Assembly (NCBI GenBank): GCA_040755755.1
Contig: JBFLZW010000050.1
Location: 34,112 to 98,111 of the forward strand
Source: a bacterium
Lineage (GTDB): Bacteria > SZUA-182 > DTGQ01
Length of the DNA: 64,000 nucleotides
Direction: 5' to 3'
The stretch's first letter is position 1. The number at the start of each line of letters is the position of its first letter. The notes below the pieces were generated by a model. The model was not told the DNA's origin. It worked only from the letters and a program-made list of their open reading frames with translations, and searched no databases. The position numbers and the translations under genes are program-made. This document shows positions 44,403-52,621 of this stretch, piece by piece.

Positions 44403-44609
44403 ATGCGCACAAATGTGGTCTTAGATGATGAATTAATTCAGGAAGCCTTTAAACATGCAAATGTGAAAACGAAAAAGGAGTTAATTACTATAGCTTTACA
44501 AGAGTTTGTAAGAAATCATAGCAAACTGGACTTACGAGACCTGAAAGGTAAAATCGCCTTTCAGGAGGACTATGATTATAAAAAGCTAAGAAAAGGTGAA
44601 AAGTTATGA
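44403..44609 (+). CDS. vapB: VapB-type antitoxin
   Basis: 68 residues. MRTNVVLDDELIQEAFKHANVKTKKELITIALQEFV is the ribbon-helix-helix of the VapB family (pfam VapB antitoxin), followed by LRDLKGKIAFQEDYDYKKLR, the tail that blocks the toxin active site. GGGAGG lies ten bases before ATG 44403. Its stop overlaps the toxin start by 4 bp (ATGA). It should repress its own promoter through the inverted repeat upstream. Confidence 0.9.
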   Translation: MRTNVVLDDELIQEAFKHANVKTKKELITIALQEFVRNHSKLDLRDLKGKIAFQEDYDYKKLRKGEKL

Positions 44610-45004
44610 TCATAGTCGATACCTCAGTTTTTATTGACTTTTTCAAGAATAAAAATAATGAGGCGGTCGAAAAATTTACTAATATTCTGTCAATGAATAT
44701 CCCTTTTGGAATTAATGTGTTCATCTACCAGGAATTATTGCAGGGGTGCGCCTCTGAAAAAGATTATCAAAAGTTAAAAAAGTACCTGGATACGCAGACT
44801 TTTTATAAACTACATAATGGAAAAGAATCGTTCGCCCAAGCTGCAAGAATATATTTTACCTGTAGAAGGGCAGGATACACTATTAGCAGTACCATAGACT
44901 GCCTTATTGTTCAGACTGCCATAGAAAACAATTTAGCACTTTTACACAATGATTCTGATTATCGACACATTAAAGAAACCATCAAGGAATTAATCATATA
45001 TTAA
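44606..45004 (+). CDS. vapC: VapC-type PIN-domain ribonuclease toxin
   Basis: 132 residues. PIN signatures are complete: MIIVDTSVFIDFF (first Asp), IYQELLQG (Glu), GYTISSTIDCLIVQTAI (Asp) and LLHNDSDYRHI (Asp). VapC toxins cleave tRNA or rRNA when their antitoxin is degraded. It overlaps vapB by 4 bp. The module sits between the PfaD-type reductase and the broken carboxylase gene, and its base composition is more AT-rich than both neighbours, suggesting separate arrival. Confidence 0.92.
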   Translation: MIIVDTSVFIDFFKNKNNEAVEKFTNILSMNIPFGINVFIYQELLQGCASEKDYQKLKKYLDTQTFYKLHNGKESFAQAARIYFTCRRAGYTISSTIDCLIVQTAIENNLALLHNDSDYRHIKETIKELIIY

Positions 45005-45083
45005 TCTGTTTAACTACTTTAAAAAGCAAAACCCTACTACTTATGACTGCATCAAGATGAAGAAGAGATAGGAAAAGGAGCCT

Positions 45084-45612
45084 ATGGAGAGCACAGAGCA
45101 CAAGAGACCAACCCTTGACAACTCTTCACGCATCGGCATTATCAACCGGGGCGAAGCGGCTATCCGGTTTATCCGGGCGGTCAGAGAGTACAATGCTCTC
45201 TATCACACCAGCCTCACCACGGTGGCTTTTTATCTTGACATTGAGCAGGAATCGCTCTTTGTGAAAGAAGCTGATGATGTCTATCCACTGTCCAAGATAA
45301 CAAGGCTTCACCAGGGGGCATGGGTCTCCTTATCTCAACCGGGAGCTGATGCTGGAAGCACTTCTGTGCGCCCATTGCCAGGCGGTCTGGGTAGGATGGG
45401 GATTTCTGGCTGAAGACGCCGCCTTTGCCGGGATGGTTGAGGATGCGGGTCTTGTGTTTATCGGCCCTTCTGCTCAGGCTATGGCTCTTTTGGGGGACAA
45501 GATATCGGCCAAGGAACTGGCGGAGCGGGCCAGGGTTCCGATCCTGCCCTGGAGCAGGGGGCCGGTGAAAGAGCTGGAAGATGCCCGCAGGGTCGCCGAA
45601 CAGATCGGCTAG
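45084..45612 (+). pseudogene. Biotin carboxylase N-terminal part, split by a frameshift and an amber codon
   Basis: ATG 45084 (AAAGGAG upstream) opens SRIGIINRGEAAIRFIRAVREYN and TTVAFYLDIEQESLFVKEADDVYPL, the biotin-carboxylase N-terminal domain. At the G run 45314-45318 the homology moves to the +1 frame: with four Gs instead of five it would read LHQGHGSPYLNRELMLEALL and continue as QAVWVGWGFLAED and VFIGPSAQAMALLGDKI. That frame then meets TAG at 45610-45612 in QIG*PVIVKAA, where family members have Tyr (IGYPV), one base from TAC or TAT. The same frame continues open to 49032. So this is the 5' part of a single 1.3 kb-residue gene carrying two lesions, either real decay or sequence errors. 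Confidence 0.8.
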
Positions 45613-45663
45613 CCGGTCATTGTCAAGGCAGCCAATGCCGGAGGCGGGCGGGGCATCCGGTTT

Positions 45664-48600
45664 GTGCGAAAACCGGAAGAGCTGGATACCCAGTTTGTGC
45701 TGGCCAAAGAAGAATCGCTTCGCACCGCCGGGAACGATGTGGTATTTATCGAGCATCTGGTCGTGACCGGACGGCATCTCGAAGTGCAGGTGCTGGCGGA
45801 CCGGCAGGGAAATGTCAGTACCTTTGGTGTCCGGGACTGCTCGGTGCAGCGCAGAAATCAGAAGATTATCGAAGAGCCCCCGCCTCCCCATCTCGATCAT
45901 AAGGTTATCGAGGAAATGCAGGAGGCGGCTGCCCGTCTCATCCGGGAAGCCGGGTATGAGAATGCCGGTACGGTGGAATTTCTGTACGACATGGATCAAT
46001 CACAGTTTTACTTCATGGAAGTCAATACCCGGCTTCAGGTGGAGCATCCGATTACCGAGCAGCTTTACGGTGTCGATCTGGTCAAGGGACAGCTTCTGGT
46101 GGCCCAGGGTCGGCCACTGGAGGAGGCTGTTCACAGCCCCGGGGGCAGTGCTATCGAAGTGCGCCTCAATGCGGAAGATCCGGACAGGGAATTCATTCCG
46201 GCACCTGGCAAGGTTGTGCTGTTTACCGTTCCCTCCGGCCCCGGCATCAGGGTGGATTCGGGCATCGAGCAGGGGAGCGCCATTCCGTCGGAATTCGATT
46301 CCATGATCGCCAAGATCATTGCCTATGCACCCAGCCGGAACGAAGCTCTGGCGCGGTTAGAGCGTGCTCTTCGGGAGATGCGGATCAAGATCGAGGGGGG
46401 AACGACCAACCGCGCCTTTCTGGTGGGGCTCCTGCAGTGCCCCGATATTCAGCGGGGCGGAGTACCGACGCGCTTTGTAGAAGACCTGCTGCGGGATCAC
46501 AATCCGGTCATTCGAAGAGACCGCCGGGACATTGCCCTGATAGCCTGTGCTATTGATCAGGCCATTGCGCGCTACCAGGAAGAGCTTATGCACTTCAGGC
46601 AGCAATGGAGCAGCATCGGCCAGCCCAGGGGCATATCTTCATCCCGCGGTTACGAGATTACTTTGCAGCTTTCCGGCCATACCTATGTATTCCTGGTAAA
46701 GGCACTCGGAGGCAATGTCTATCATCTGAAAATCGATGGACAACTGCTGATAGCTCAATACGTCAAACGAAACCATGAAGCAGTATTGCACTATGGCAAT
46801 CAGCGCTCCACCATTCAGATGGTGAGCCGGGATGATACTCTGCACTGTGAAATAGACGGAACCCCGTATTATATTGAAACAGAATCAAGTGACCACATCA
46901 AAGCCCCGTTCCCGGCAGTAGTTATTGCTACGGTGGCTGCACCCGGTCAGGCTGTAGAGAAAGGGGACCTGCTGCTGCAGCTTGAAGCCATGAAGATGGT
47001 CATGAGCATCGAGGCCCCGAAAAGCGGCAAAGTCAAGACCCTCCATGTCAGGGAGGGAGAGCAGGTGTATGCCGGGCAGCCGCTGATACAATTGGATACG
47101 GGTGAGCAACCTGAACCAGGGGCGGAATCGGGGGAGGAATCCAGTCATCCGAGAGTTATGTTCGATCCTCCACAACTGGATGATAGTGCTTATACCTGGC
47201 AGATCCTGGAGCGGGAGCTTCTGGCTGTTTTTCTCGGCTACGACTATGAGGGAGAAGAGGGGGCCGTTACGGCCATCTTCGAGTCCCTGGTTGATTTTGC
47301 GAGAAAGAATCCCCGGTTCCAGCAGGAGGTTATCCGCTGCTTTTTAGCTGCCCTGGAGATCTATACGGCAGTTGAGGCCCTTTTTTCCCACCGGCGGATT
47401 GAATCGGAAGGGTTTGCCGGTGCATCGAGTTTCCAGGAGTTGCTCATGCACTTTTTTATCCGCAACGACTGTCAGAAGGAGGGATTGCCGCAGGAATTTC
47501 TCGATAGTCTTGAGCGGGCCATCAGATGGTATCCGAATGGAGGGCAGAATGAACACGACCGGTTCAATCAGGCCCTGTTCCGGATTTACAAGTCACATGC
47601 TCATCTTGCGATCAAGCAGACACTGCTTGGCTCTATTTTGCGTTCCCTGAAGGAATTTCCCGATATCAGGGTATTTGGTCAGAGAGTGTCCGATTTGCTC
47701 GACGAGATCGCCCAGACTTCCCAGAATCAACTGCCTCATCTGGCGGATGCCGCGATCCAGGCACGATATTACCTGATAGACAGCATGTTCCTCCAGACCA
47801 TGAAGGAGGAGCGAAAGCAGCAGCTCGAAAGGCTGGTACTGGCATCTGTGGGGATGGACGAGAACCGGCAGGAGCGGGCCGAATTAACGGCCTCGGTAGC
47901 GAATACCGGTCATTACATGGTATTTGAGCTGGTGGCTCTGGCTCTTGATCCAGTCAGAGAGCACCGCACCCTGGCCCTGAAACTGCTTGGCAGGTATTTT
48001 AACCGTGACCGGAGATTCATTGCCGCCAGGATAGAAGAGGAAAACGGACTGCTGCTCTGTCGCGTGAGCAGCATGAAAGATAAGGAGCATCATGAGACTA
48101 TCGTGGCAGTTTCCGATAGCAAGGGCTGGGCAAAAAACGCGGACAGGATCCAAAGCTGCCTTGGAAGAGCACGGAACTTTGAAAAAGCACAATGCTCTGA
48201 AAAACCGGAGCTTATTGCGCTCATTGCAGTCGGAGGAGACCGGGATGAAGAGAAGGAGGAAATGGTTATCCAGCATCTTTACCGGCAGGTTCTCCCTGTA
48301 CGCTGGTGCTGCCTGGGACTGTTCTACGAACATACTGCCTGCTCGTATCGGACATTCACTATCGATCAGGAGGAAAAATGGCGGGAGAACCTTCATCGCC
48401 ATTCATTCAATCCTTTGTTCTACCGTGAGCTGAAATTGCATCTTTTTTCTCATTTCAATCTGAAGATACTTTCCTCCAGTGAATCGGTCTCCCTGATCTT
48501 AGCAGTAGCCAGAAACAACCAAAATGACAAGCGGCTGCTTGCCCTGGTCGATGTTCCGGAAAGCCGGGCCGAGGTTGGCGAGGACAACTCGATTGCCAGA

Positions 48601-49032
48601 ATCATTGCCTTTGACTACGCTCTCATGGAAGCGATTTACGCCATGAACGCCGAGCGGTCCAGGGGAGAAGGGCCGTGCTATCTGAATAGAATCTCGATCC
48701 ACGTTCATTCCCTGCTCACGGTGAATTTGCAGCAAATCACCGACTATGCCCGTAAACTTACCCCCCGGGGCAGGGAATTGGGGCTTGAAAAGGTAATCAT
48801 CTTTACCCGCCGCAGGAAAGAGAGTGACCGGAAAGAGAATGACCGGAGAGAGAGTGAAGGGTTTATTCATGAGTTTGAGCTTCACCTTACCAATATCTCC
48901 CAGGACCATTTTGCCCTCGATGTCTGTCCCCCGTCCACCAGGCTTCTTCAGCCGATGACCGACGATTATGTTGCCAGGATCGTCAGAGCACGGTCGAGGG
49001 TGACCCCGGATTTTTTGGGGTTAATACATTGA
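45664..49032 (+). CDS. Biotin carboxylase C-terminal part - BCCP - ACC-central-like protein (3' part of the broken gene)
   Basis: 1122 residues from GTG 45664, though the coding homology begins right after the amber codon at 45613. It contains the rest of the ATP-grasp/biotin carboxylase (HLEVQVLADRQGNVSTFGVRDCSVQRRNQK; FMEVNTRLQVEHPITEQ), a biotinyl domain with Lys444 in LEAMKMVMS, then ~650 residues resembling the central region of large multidomain acetyl-CoA carboxylases, including VTPRGRELGLEKV-like KLTPRGRELGLEKVIIF near the end. The carboxyltransferase domain that normally follows is absent: the protein ends GLIH at 49032 next to a copy of the dispersed repeat. If active it could only carboxylate biotin; a partner transferase would have to be elsewhere. 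Confidence 0.75.
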   Translation: MRKPEELDTQFVLAKEESLRTAGNDVVFIEHLVVTGRHLEVQVLADRQGNVSTFGVRDCSVQRRNQKIIEEPPPPHLDHKVIEEMQEAAARLIREAGYENAGTVEFLYDMDQSQFYFMEVNTRLQVEHPITEQLYGVDLVKGQLLVAQGRPLEEAVHSPGGSAIEVRLNAEDPDREFIPAPGKVVLFTVPSGPGIRVDSGIEQGSAIPSEFDSMIAKIIAYAPSRNEALARLERALREMRIKIEGGTTNRAFLVGLLQCPDIQRGGVPTRFVEDLLRDHNPVIRRDRRDIALIACAIDQAIARYQEELMHFRQQWSSIGQPRGISSSRGYEITLQLSGHTYVFLVKALGGNVYHLKIDGQLLIAQYVKRNHEAVLHYGNQRSTIQMVSRDDTLHCEIDGTPYYIETESSDHIKAPFPAVVIATVAAPGQAVEKGDLLLQLEAMKMVMSIEAPKSGKVKTLHVREGEQVYAGQPLIQLDTGEQPEPGAESGEESSHPRVMFDPPQLDDSAYTWQILERELLAVFLGYDYEGEEGAVTAIFESLVDFARKNPRFQQEVIRCFLAALEIYTAVEALFSHRRIESEGFAGASSFQELLMHFFIRNDCQKEGLPQEFLDSLERAIRWYPNGGQNEHDRFNQALFRIYKSHAHLAIKQTLLGSILRSLKEFPDIRVFGQRVSDLLDEIAQTSQNQLPHLADAAIQARYYLIDSMFLQTMKEERKQQLERLVLASVGMDENRQERAELTASVANTGHYMVFELVALALDPVREHRTLALKLLGRYFNRDRRFIAARIEEENGLLLCRVSSMKDKEHHETIVAVSDSKGWAKNADRIQSCLGRARNFEKAQCSEKPELIALIAVGGDRDEEKEEMVIQHLYRQVLPVRWCCLGLFYEHTACSYRTFTIDQEEKWRENLHRHSFNPLFYRELKLHLFSHFNLKILSSSESVSLILAVARNNQNDKRLLALVDVPESRAEVGEDNSIARIIAFDYALMEAIYAMNAERSRGEGPCYLNRISIHVHSLLTVNLQQITDYARKLTPRGRELGLEKVIIFTRRRKESDRKENDRRESEGFIHEFELHLTNISQDHFALDVCPPSTRLLQPMTDDYVARIVRARSRVTPDFLGLIH

Positions 49033-49051
49033 ATTAGCTGCTTATTATATT

Positions 49052-49155
49052 CCTACCCCTTGAGGGGGATGTTAGGTGGGGTGATGGTTATTTTCACCCT
49101 CCTCATCGAGAAATAGGGTGCCTCTATGACAAGAGAAATGTGGAATATCTGCCTC
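49052..49155 (-). repeat. Dispersed AGATGTTCCCCAT element, degenerate copy at the carboxylase end
   Basis: CCCCTTGAGGGGGATGTTAGG, GTGGGGTGATGGTTATTTTCACC and CCTCATCGAGAAATAGGG match, in order, the inverted form of the copy at 36.2 kb. The remainder to 49155 is degenerate and ends GGAATATCT. It begins about 20 bp after the carboxylase stop. Confidence 0.65.
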
Positions 49156-49320
49156 TCAGCAGTGGGGTGAGTTGTATTGCCTGATTCATACTGAGCGATT
49201 ATTTTACCTCACTCTTCAGTCAAATGTTCCTTGAAATGGAATGCCTACTCCTTCACGAGATTACAATCAACTCCCAGTAGACGAGCAACCTCTGAAACAC
49301 CCATCTTCACGTCTATCTCT

Positions 49321-50262
49321 TTAGGAATTGCTCTGTATTTTACTCATGAACTCCCGATATATCTCTTCACTCAGGGATTTATTGGCATACAGCTTCTCTA
49401 ACTGTGCTTTCGCCTGCTCTAAGGTAAGGACTCCTTCACTGTAGAGGTCATATAAAGCCTGAGCCCTTCCCTCTTGTCTTCCTTTCTGAATCCCTTTTTC
49501 AATGCCTAATCCTTCTATTGTTGTAGTGATATGCGCCACTTTTATTTCCTCCTCGAATGTCTTCAATTCTTCCTGGAATTTAACTTCAAGTTCCCTCGGT
49601 AAGACCATCACCCAGTCAAGGAAGCGCAACAAGTTTATTATGTCTTCCCGACTGTATCCCTTGAGATATAAAGCCTTGGCCAACCTCTTTTTCCAATCGA
49701 GCCTGGCGTGGTCATCTTTTCGCGTTTCCAAGGTTTTAAGATGGGCCACAACGATAGTTCCAAATGGATTCTGGCTGGCCTCAAGCTCCTCTACCCTGTC
49801 TTTGTAATCAATGAGTTTGACCACAGGGAATTCAAACAAGAGCCTGAATCCCCATCGGTTGATCTCATATCGGCAGGGCCTGTAATTTTCAGCCTCGTCG
49901 GTCAGAATGGCCAGGCTGATAACCTCCTTATCATGATGGTCGAAGATGCGGTAGTTGTAGGTATACATCCTCTTCACAAAGTCGGCGTCCTGATAACCTT
50001 GGACCTCCATGTGAATCAGTAACCATTTTTCTGCCCCGTCCCTCAAGTATACTTTAACTAGCATATCGGCAAGGCGCTTACCGATCATAGAAGCCTTGAC
50101 GATCCTTTCCAGCTCCTTATCGAGGAATTCATAGCCCTTTTCCAGATTGACCTCGTCATAGATTGCTGGAAAGAAGAACGGTAGAAACTGCTTAAAGTAA
50201 ATCTCCATGGCCTCTTTCCAGCCACTGTCTGCTTCACTGTAGACAGTTTCGTCGATGGTCAT
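49321..50262 (-). CDS. Rpn-family PD-(D/E)XK nuclease/transposase-like protein
   Basis: 313 residues from ATG 50262, with GGAGGAG ten bases upstream; a 324-residue version starts at 50295. KEAMEIYFKQFLPFFFPAIYDEV opens the domain and LLIHMEVQGYQDADFVKRMYTYNYRIFD contains the conserved HxExQ-type nuclease core of the Rpn/YhgA-like family. The Gly/Arg-rich KGIQKGRQEGRAQALYDLYSEG and a coiled tail are typical of the C-terminus. Rpn proteins promote RecA-independent recombination in E. coli; others are linked to phage defence. It is monocistronic and surrounded by inverted-repeat elements. Confidence 0.8.
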   Translation of the reverse strand: MTIDETVYSEADSGWKEAMEIYFKQFLPFFFPAIYDEVNLEKGYEFLDKELERIVKASMIGKRLADMLVKVYLRDGAEKWLLIHMEVQGYQDADFVKRMYTYNYRIFDHHDKEVISLAILTDEAENYRPCRYEINRWGFRLLFEFPVVKLIDYKDRVEELEASQNPFGTIVVAHLKTLETRKDDHARLDWKKRLAKALYLKGYSREDIINLLRFLDWVMVLPRELEVKFQEELKTFEEEIKVAHITTTIEGLGIEKGIQKGRQEGRAQALYDLYSEGVLTLEQAKAQLEKLYANKSLSEEIYREFMSKIQSNS

Positions 50263-50286
50263 AAGATTGGTCTCCTCCATTAAGCC

Positions 50287-50552
50287 GAATGGCACTTACA
50301 TAAGAATTAGTAATTCTCCCGCAGAGACGCTGAGACGCAGAGGATATCATTGAAAAGTAAAAGTAAAATAAGTTCCTCCTTGTGCCTTTTTACTTTTTGC
50401 TTGCTTCCAGGCCGTTGACACATCGATATATCCCGACTTTCATCAGGACCTTGCCGGATTGGTTGTTCTCTGCGTCTCTGCAGGAGATTTTTTTTCCCTG
50501 TGTGCTTTGTGTCCTCTCTATATTATAAGCTTGGCTTATGTAAGTGCCATTC
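50287..50552. mobile_element. 266 bp MITE-like element with 18 bp perfect terminal inverted repeats
   Basis: GAATGGCACTTACATAAG (50287-50304) is repeated inverted at 50535-50552. Just inside, CCGCAGAGACGC... and ...GCGTCTCTGCAGG form a second inverted pair, so the whole is a nested palindrome with no coding frame of note. A third, lone copy of the end occurs at 50689-50706. It abuts the start of the Rpn-type gene, whose leader it includes. Confidence 0.75.
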
Positions 50553-50688
50553 CCATTAAGCCTGCTCTCCATGCTCTGTATAGGGTTAACTACTTATAGG
50601 ACTGTGAAACACCCCTTATTGTATATATTTTAACTGATCTTTCGGATATTTACCACCAGGATATGAGGAGAGGGAGGGTATTTAACCT

Positions 50689-50706
50689 GAATGGCACTTA
50701 CCTAAG
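50689..50706 (+). repeat. Solo end of the 266 bp element
   Basis: GAATGGCACTTACCTAAG, one mismatch to the terminal repeat at 50287. Either a remnant of a second element or an alternative boundary that would make a larger unit 50287-50706. Confidence 0.6.
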
Positions 50707-50753
50707 TACACGACGCGGGAATTACCCGGCCGGTTTGGTTCAACGACACCCAC

Positions 50754-50896
50754 CTCACCCCAACCCTCTCCCCCCACAGGCTTCAGTGGCGGACAGTTTT
50801 GGTTAGCAATTGAGCTCAGGATACCTTTGTTCTTCCTTTCCCTCTTTGAGGGCATCTCTTCTCCCTCGCCCCTGAAGGGGAGAGGGTTGGGGTGAG
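50754..50896. mobile_element. 143 bp element with 20 bp perfect terminal inverted repeats
   Basis: CTCACCCCAACCCTCTCCCC (50754-50773) is repeated exactly inverted at 50877-50896. The interior (about 100 bp) carries no gene. This end sequence belongs to a class of short G/C-rich repeats common in proteobacterial genomes. 50897-51195 holds further pieces: a CCCCCCTCAAAAGGGGGAGG hairpin near 50985 like the core of the dispersed element, and no gene. Confidence 0.75.
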
Positions 50897-51195
50897 GGGC
50901 TTTTTGGTAAGTAGCTTAACGTCAGAGATATTGCCCTTAAAAGGAGGGGAAGAAGTCGTTTTTGTTCACCCCCACCTAACCTCCCCCCTCAAAAGGGGGA
51001 GGGATTATGAGGAGCATTCGCTCCATTATGGTGTAAAAATAGGGGGCTACCTCTGATGAACTAAACCTGTCCGCCCCTGAACCCCACAGGCTGGGGAGAG
51101 GGAGTGAAGGGGCGGATTTAACTGGCCGCGGATTTAACGCGCTGTGTACTAAGTTATGCGTATATCAAACCCATAACCTCAAATTACAGCTCCCC

Positions 51196-51936
51196 TCACC
51201 CCACCACCCTGCATTCCCCAACGTAATCCTTAAGAATCCCCTGAAATTCCAGCATCTCTTCCCGGTTATAGGGGGCTACCTTTTTCAGTTCCGGCACCAG
51301 GGGATCTTTCGGGTTAAACCCTTGCAGAACAAATCGCTTTACTCCCTTGATCTGCCGGGCAAGGTCCTGGATATCATCCTTGGTGGTCAGGGTTGGGCAA
51401 ACGGTCATTCGGAGTTCGTAGTCTATCTTTGATTGGGCTAAAATGGAAAGGCTCTTTCGGATCGGGGAGACGCTCTGGGGCACTCCTGCGCAGCGGCTGT
51501 AGCGGATATCATCCAGGGGTGCTTTCATATCCATAGCCACATAATCGAGGAGATTATCCTCAAGCAGAGCGGCGAGAACATCGGGCTTGGTGCCGTTGGT
51601 ATCTAATTTTACCGGATAGGACAGATTCCGGAAAAACCTGATCAATTGGGGCAGTTGGGGGCAGAGGCAGGGCTCTCCTCCCGAAATGACGATTCCGTCG
51701 ATCCAATCGGCAAATTCATGGAGGCGGCTGGCTATCCATTGACGGGAAATAGTGGCATAGGAGTGAGCAGCAAGAACCAGGGTGTAGTTATGGCAATAAG
51801 GACAGCGCAGATTGCATCCTGACAGGAAGATCACTGCCGAGACCTTGCCGGGCCAGTCGCTGAAAGATGTTTCTATGAATCCTTTGATTTGTCCTGCCGG
51901 GCAGGTGTTAATGGCTTTCATACCTGTTGCTTTCAT
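51196..51936 (-). CDS. nrdG: Anaerobic ribonucleotide reductase activating protein (radical SAM)
   Basis: 246 residues. The radical-SAM motif CNLRCPYCHN (CxxxCxxC) is at residues ~40-49, preceded by FIETSFSDWPGKVSAVIFLSG, then GIVISGGEPCL. It generates the glycyl radical on NrdD using SAM and a 4Fe-4S cluster. The protein is of the longer NrdG-related type (about 230-250 residues) often found next to nrdD in anaerobes. Two in-frame ATGs (51936 and 51921) are possible and neither has a strong ribosome site. It is separated from the thioredoxin-like gene by about 265 bp with G/C-rich repeats and no gene. Confidence 0.9.
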   Translation of the reverse strand: MKATGMKAINTCPAGQIKGFIETSFSDWPGKVSAVIFLSGCNLRCPYCHNYTLVLAAHSYATISRQWIASRLHEFADWIDGIVISGGEPCLCPQLPQLIRFFRNLSYPVKLDTNGTKPDVLAALLEDNLLDYVAMDMKAPLDDIRYSRCAGVPQSVSPIRKSLSILAQSKIDYELRMTVCPTLTTKDDIQDLARQIKGVKRFVLQGFNPKDPLVPELKKVAPYNREEMLEFQGILKDYVGECRVVG

Positions 51937-52201
51937 ACCGTACTGTTATTTCTCCTGCTCTTTCTCCTACTATTTCTGGTGCTTCTCCTGCGTTACAGCC
52001 TGGTAAGCTGCGGCGGATATCCCTTGCCGGTTTTTCCCCCTGTGAGGGGGGACATTGAGGGGCTATTCGCCTGATGGGTGTCTATGTTCCCCTCACTCAC
52101 GAGCCTTCTTTCCCAAGGGTAATGTCGTGAGCTTAACGGTACTTACCAGGAAAGCCCCTCCCTCCGGCCCTCTCCCCAGAGGGGCGCGCCAGTGCCAGTG
52201 C

Positions 52202-52483
52202 CTACGGCCTGGCAGGCCGTGGGACTACCGGGCCTGCGGCCTGGCGGGCTTCTTCCAGGGTGGGGATTTTGCCCCTCCACTCGGCAACCGTGCTATCCTG
52301 GTTATCGATCAGCATGATGGTCGGGGTTGACAGGATGCCGTAAAATGCCGCTTCTGCAAGTCCTTCAGTTGTTTCAAGGTCGTGTTCTATGGTCAGGTAT
52401 CCATCGTGTGCCAGTTGATGGATAATATTTTTAGCTACCGGACATGCCGGGCAGCCTTCTTTCCAGAATAGCTTAAATTTCAT
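52202..52483 (-). CDS. Thioredoxin/glutaredoxin-like protein next to nrdD
   Basis: 93 residues. MKFKLFWKEGCPACPVAKNII has the redox motif CPAC, and STPTIMLIDNQDSTVAEWRGKIPTLEEA the cis-Pro and C-terminal part of a small thioredoxin fold. Such proteins beside nrdD may reduce the reductase, since NrdD classes differ in using formate or thioredoxin. A GAAGGAGA site precedes ATG 52483. The 5' end lies in an 82 bp tandem duplication that also covers the 3' end of nrdD. Confidence 0.82.
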   Translation of the reverse strand: MKFKLFWKEGCPACPVAKNIIHQLAHDGYLTIEHDLETTEGLAEAAFYGILSTPTIMLIDNQDSTVAEWRGKIPTLEEARQAAGPVVPRPARP

Positions 52484-52621
52484 TTCTCATACTCTCCTTC
52501 GTGCAGATAGGTCTGATTTCGGTACTGGTACCGGTTCCCGGTTTCCAGAACAGCTTACATTTCGTTCCCGATATTCTCTTGTTGCAGATAGGTCTGGTTT
52601 CGATACCGGTCCCGGAGCTCT
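52460..52621. repeat. 82 bp imperfect tandem duplication at the nrdD/thioredoxin junction
   Basis: TTTCCAGAATAGCTTAAATT at 52460 recurs as TTTCCAGAACAGCTTACATT at 52542, and GCAGATAGGTCTG, GGTAC/ATACCGGT words keep the same offset; the units are roughly 80 % identical. Each spans the thioredoxin start (KLFWK) and the nrdD end (YRNQTYL), so one unit is now non-coding between the genes. Confidence 0.75.

Noticed and set aside
45610..45612. TAG in the carboxylase gene as a sense codon (pyrrolysine or amber suppression)
   Set aside because: No pyl genes are visible, a frameshift lies nearby in the same gene, and the family residue is Tyr, one base from TAG. Mutation or sequence error is simpler.
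49321..51195. Complete insertion sequence around the Rpn-type gene
   Set aside because: The inverted-repeat elements lie only on its upstream side; no matching end was found downstream of 49321, so the gene is not bounded as an IS.
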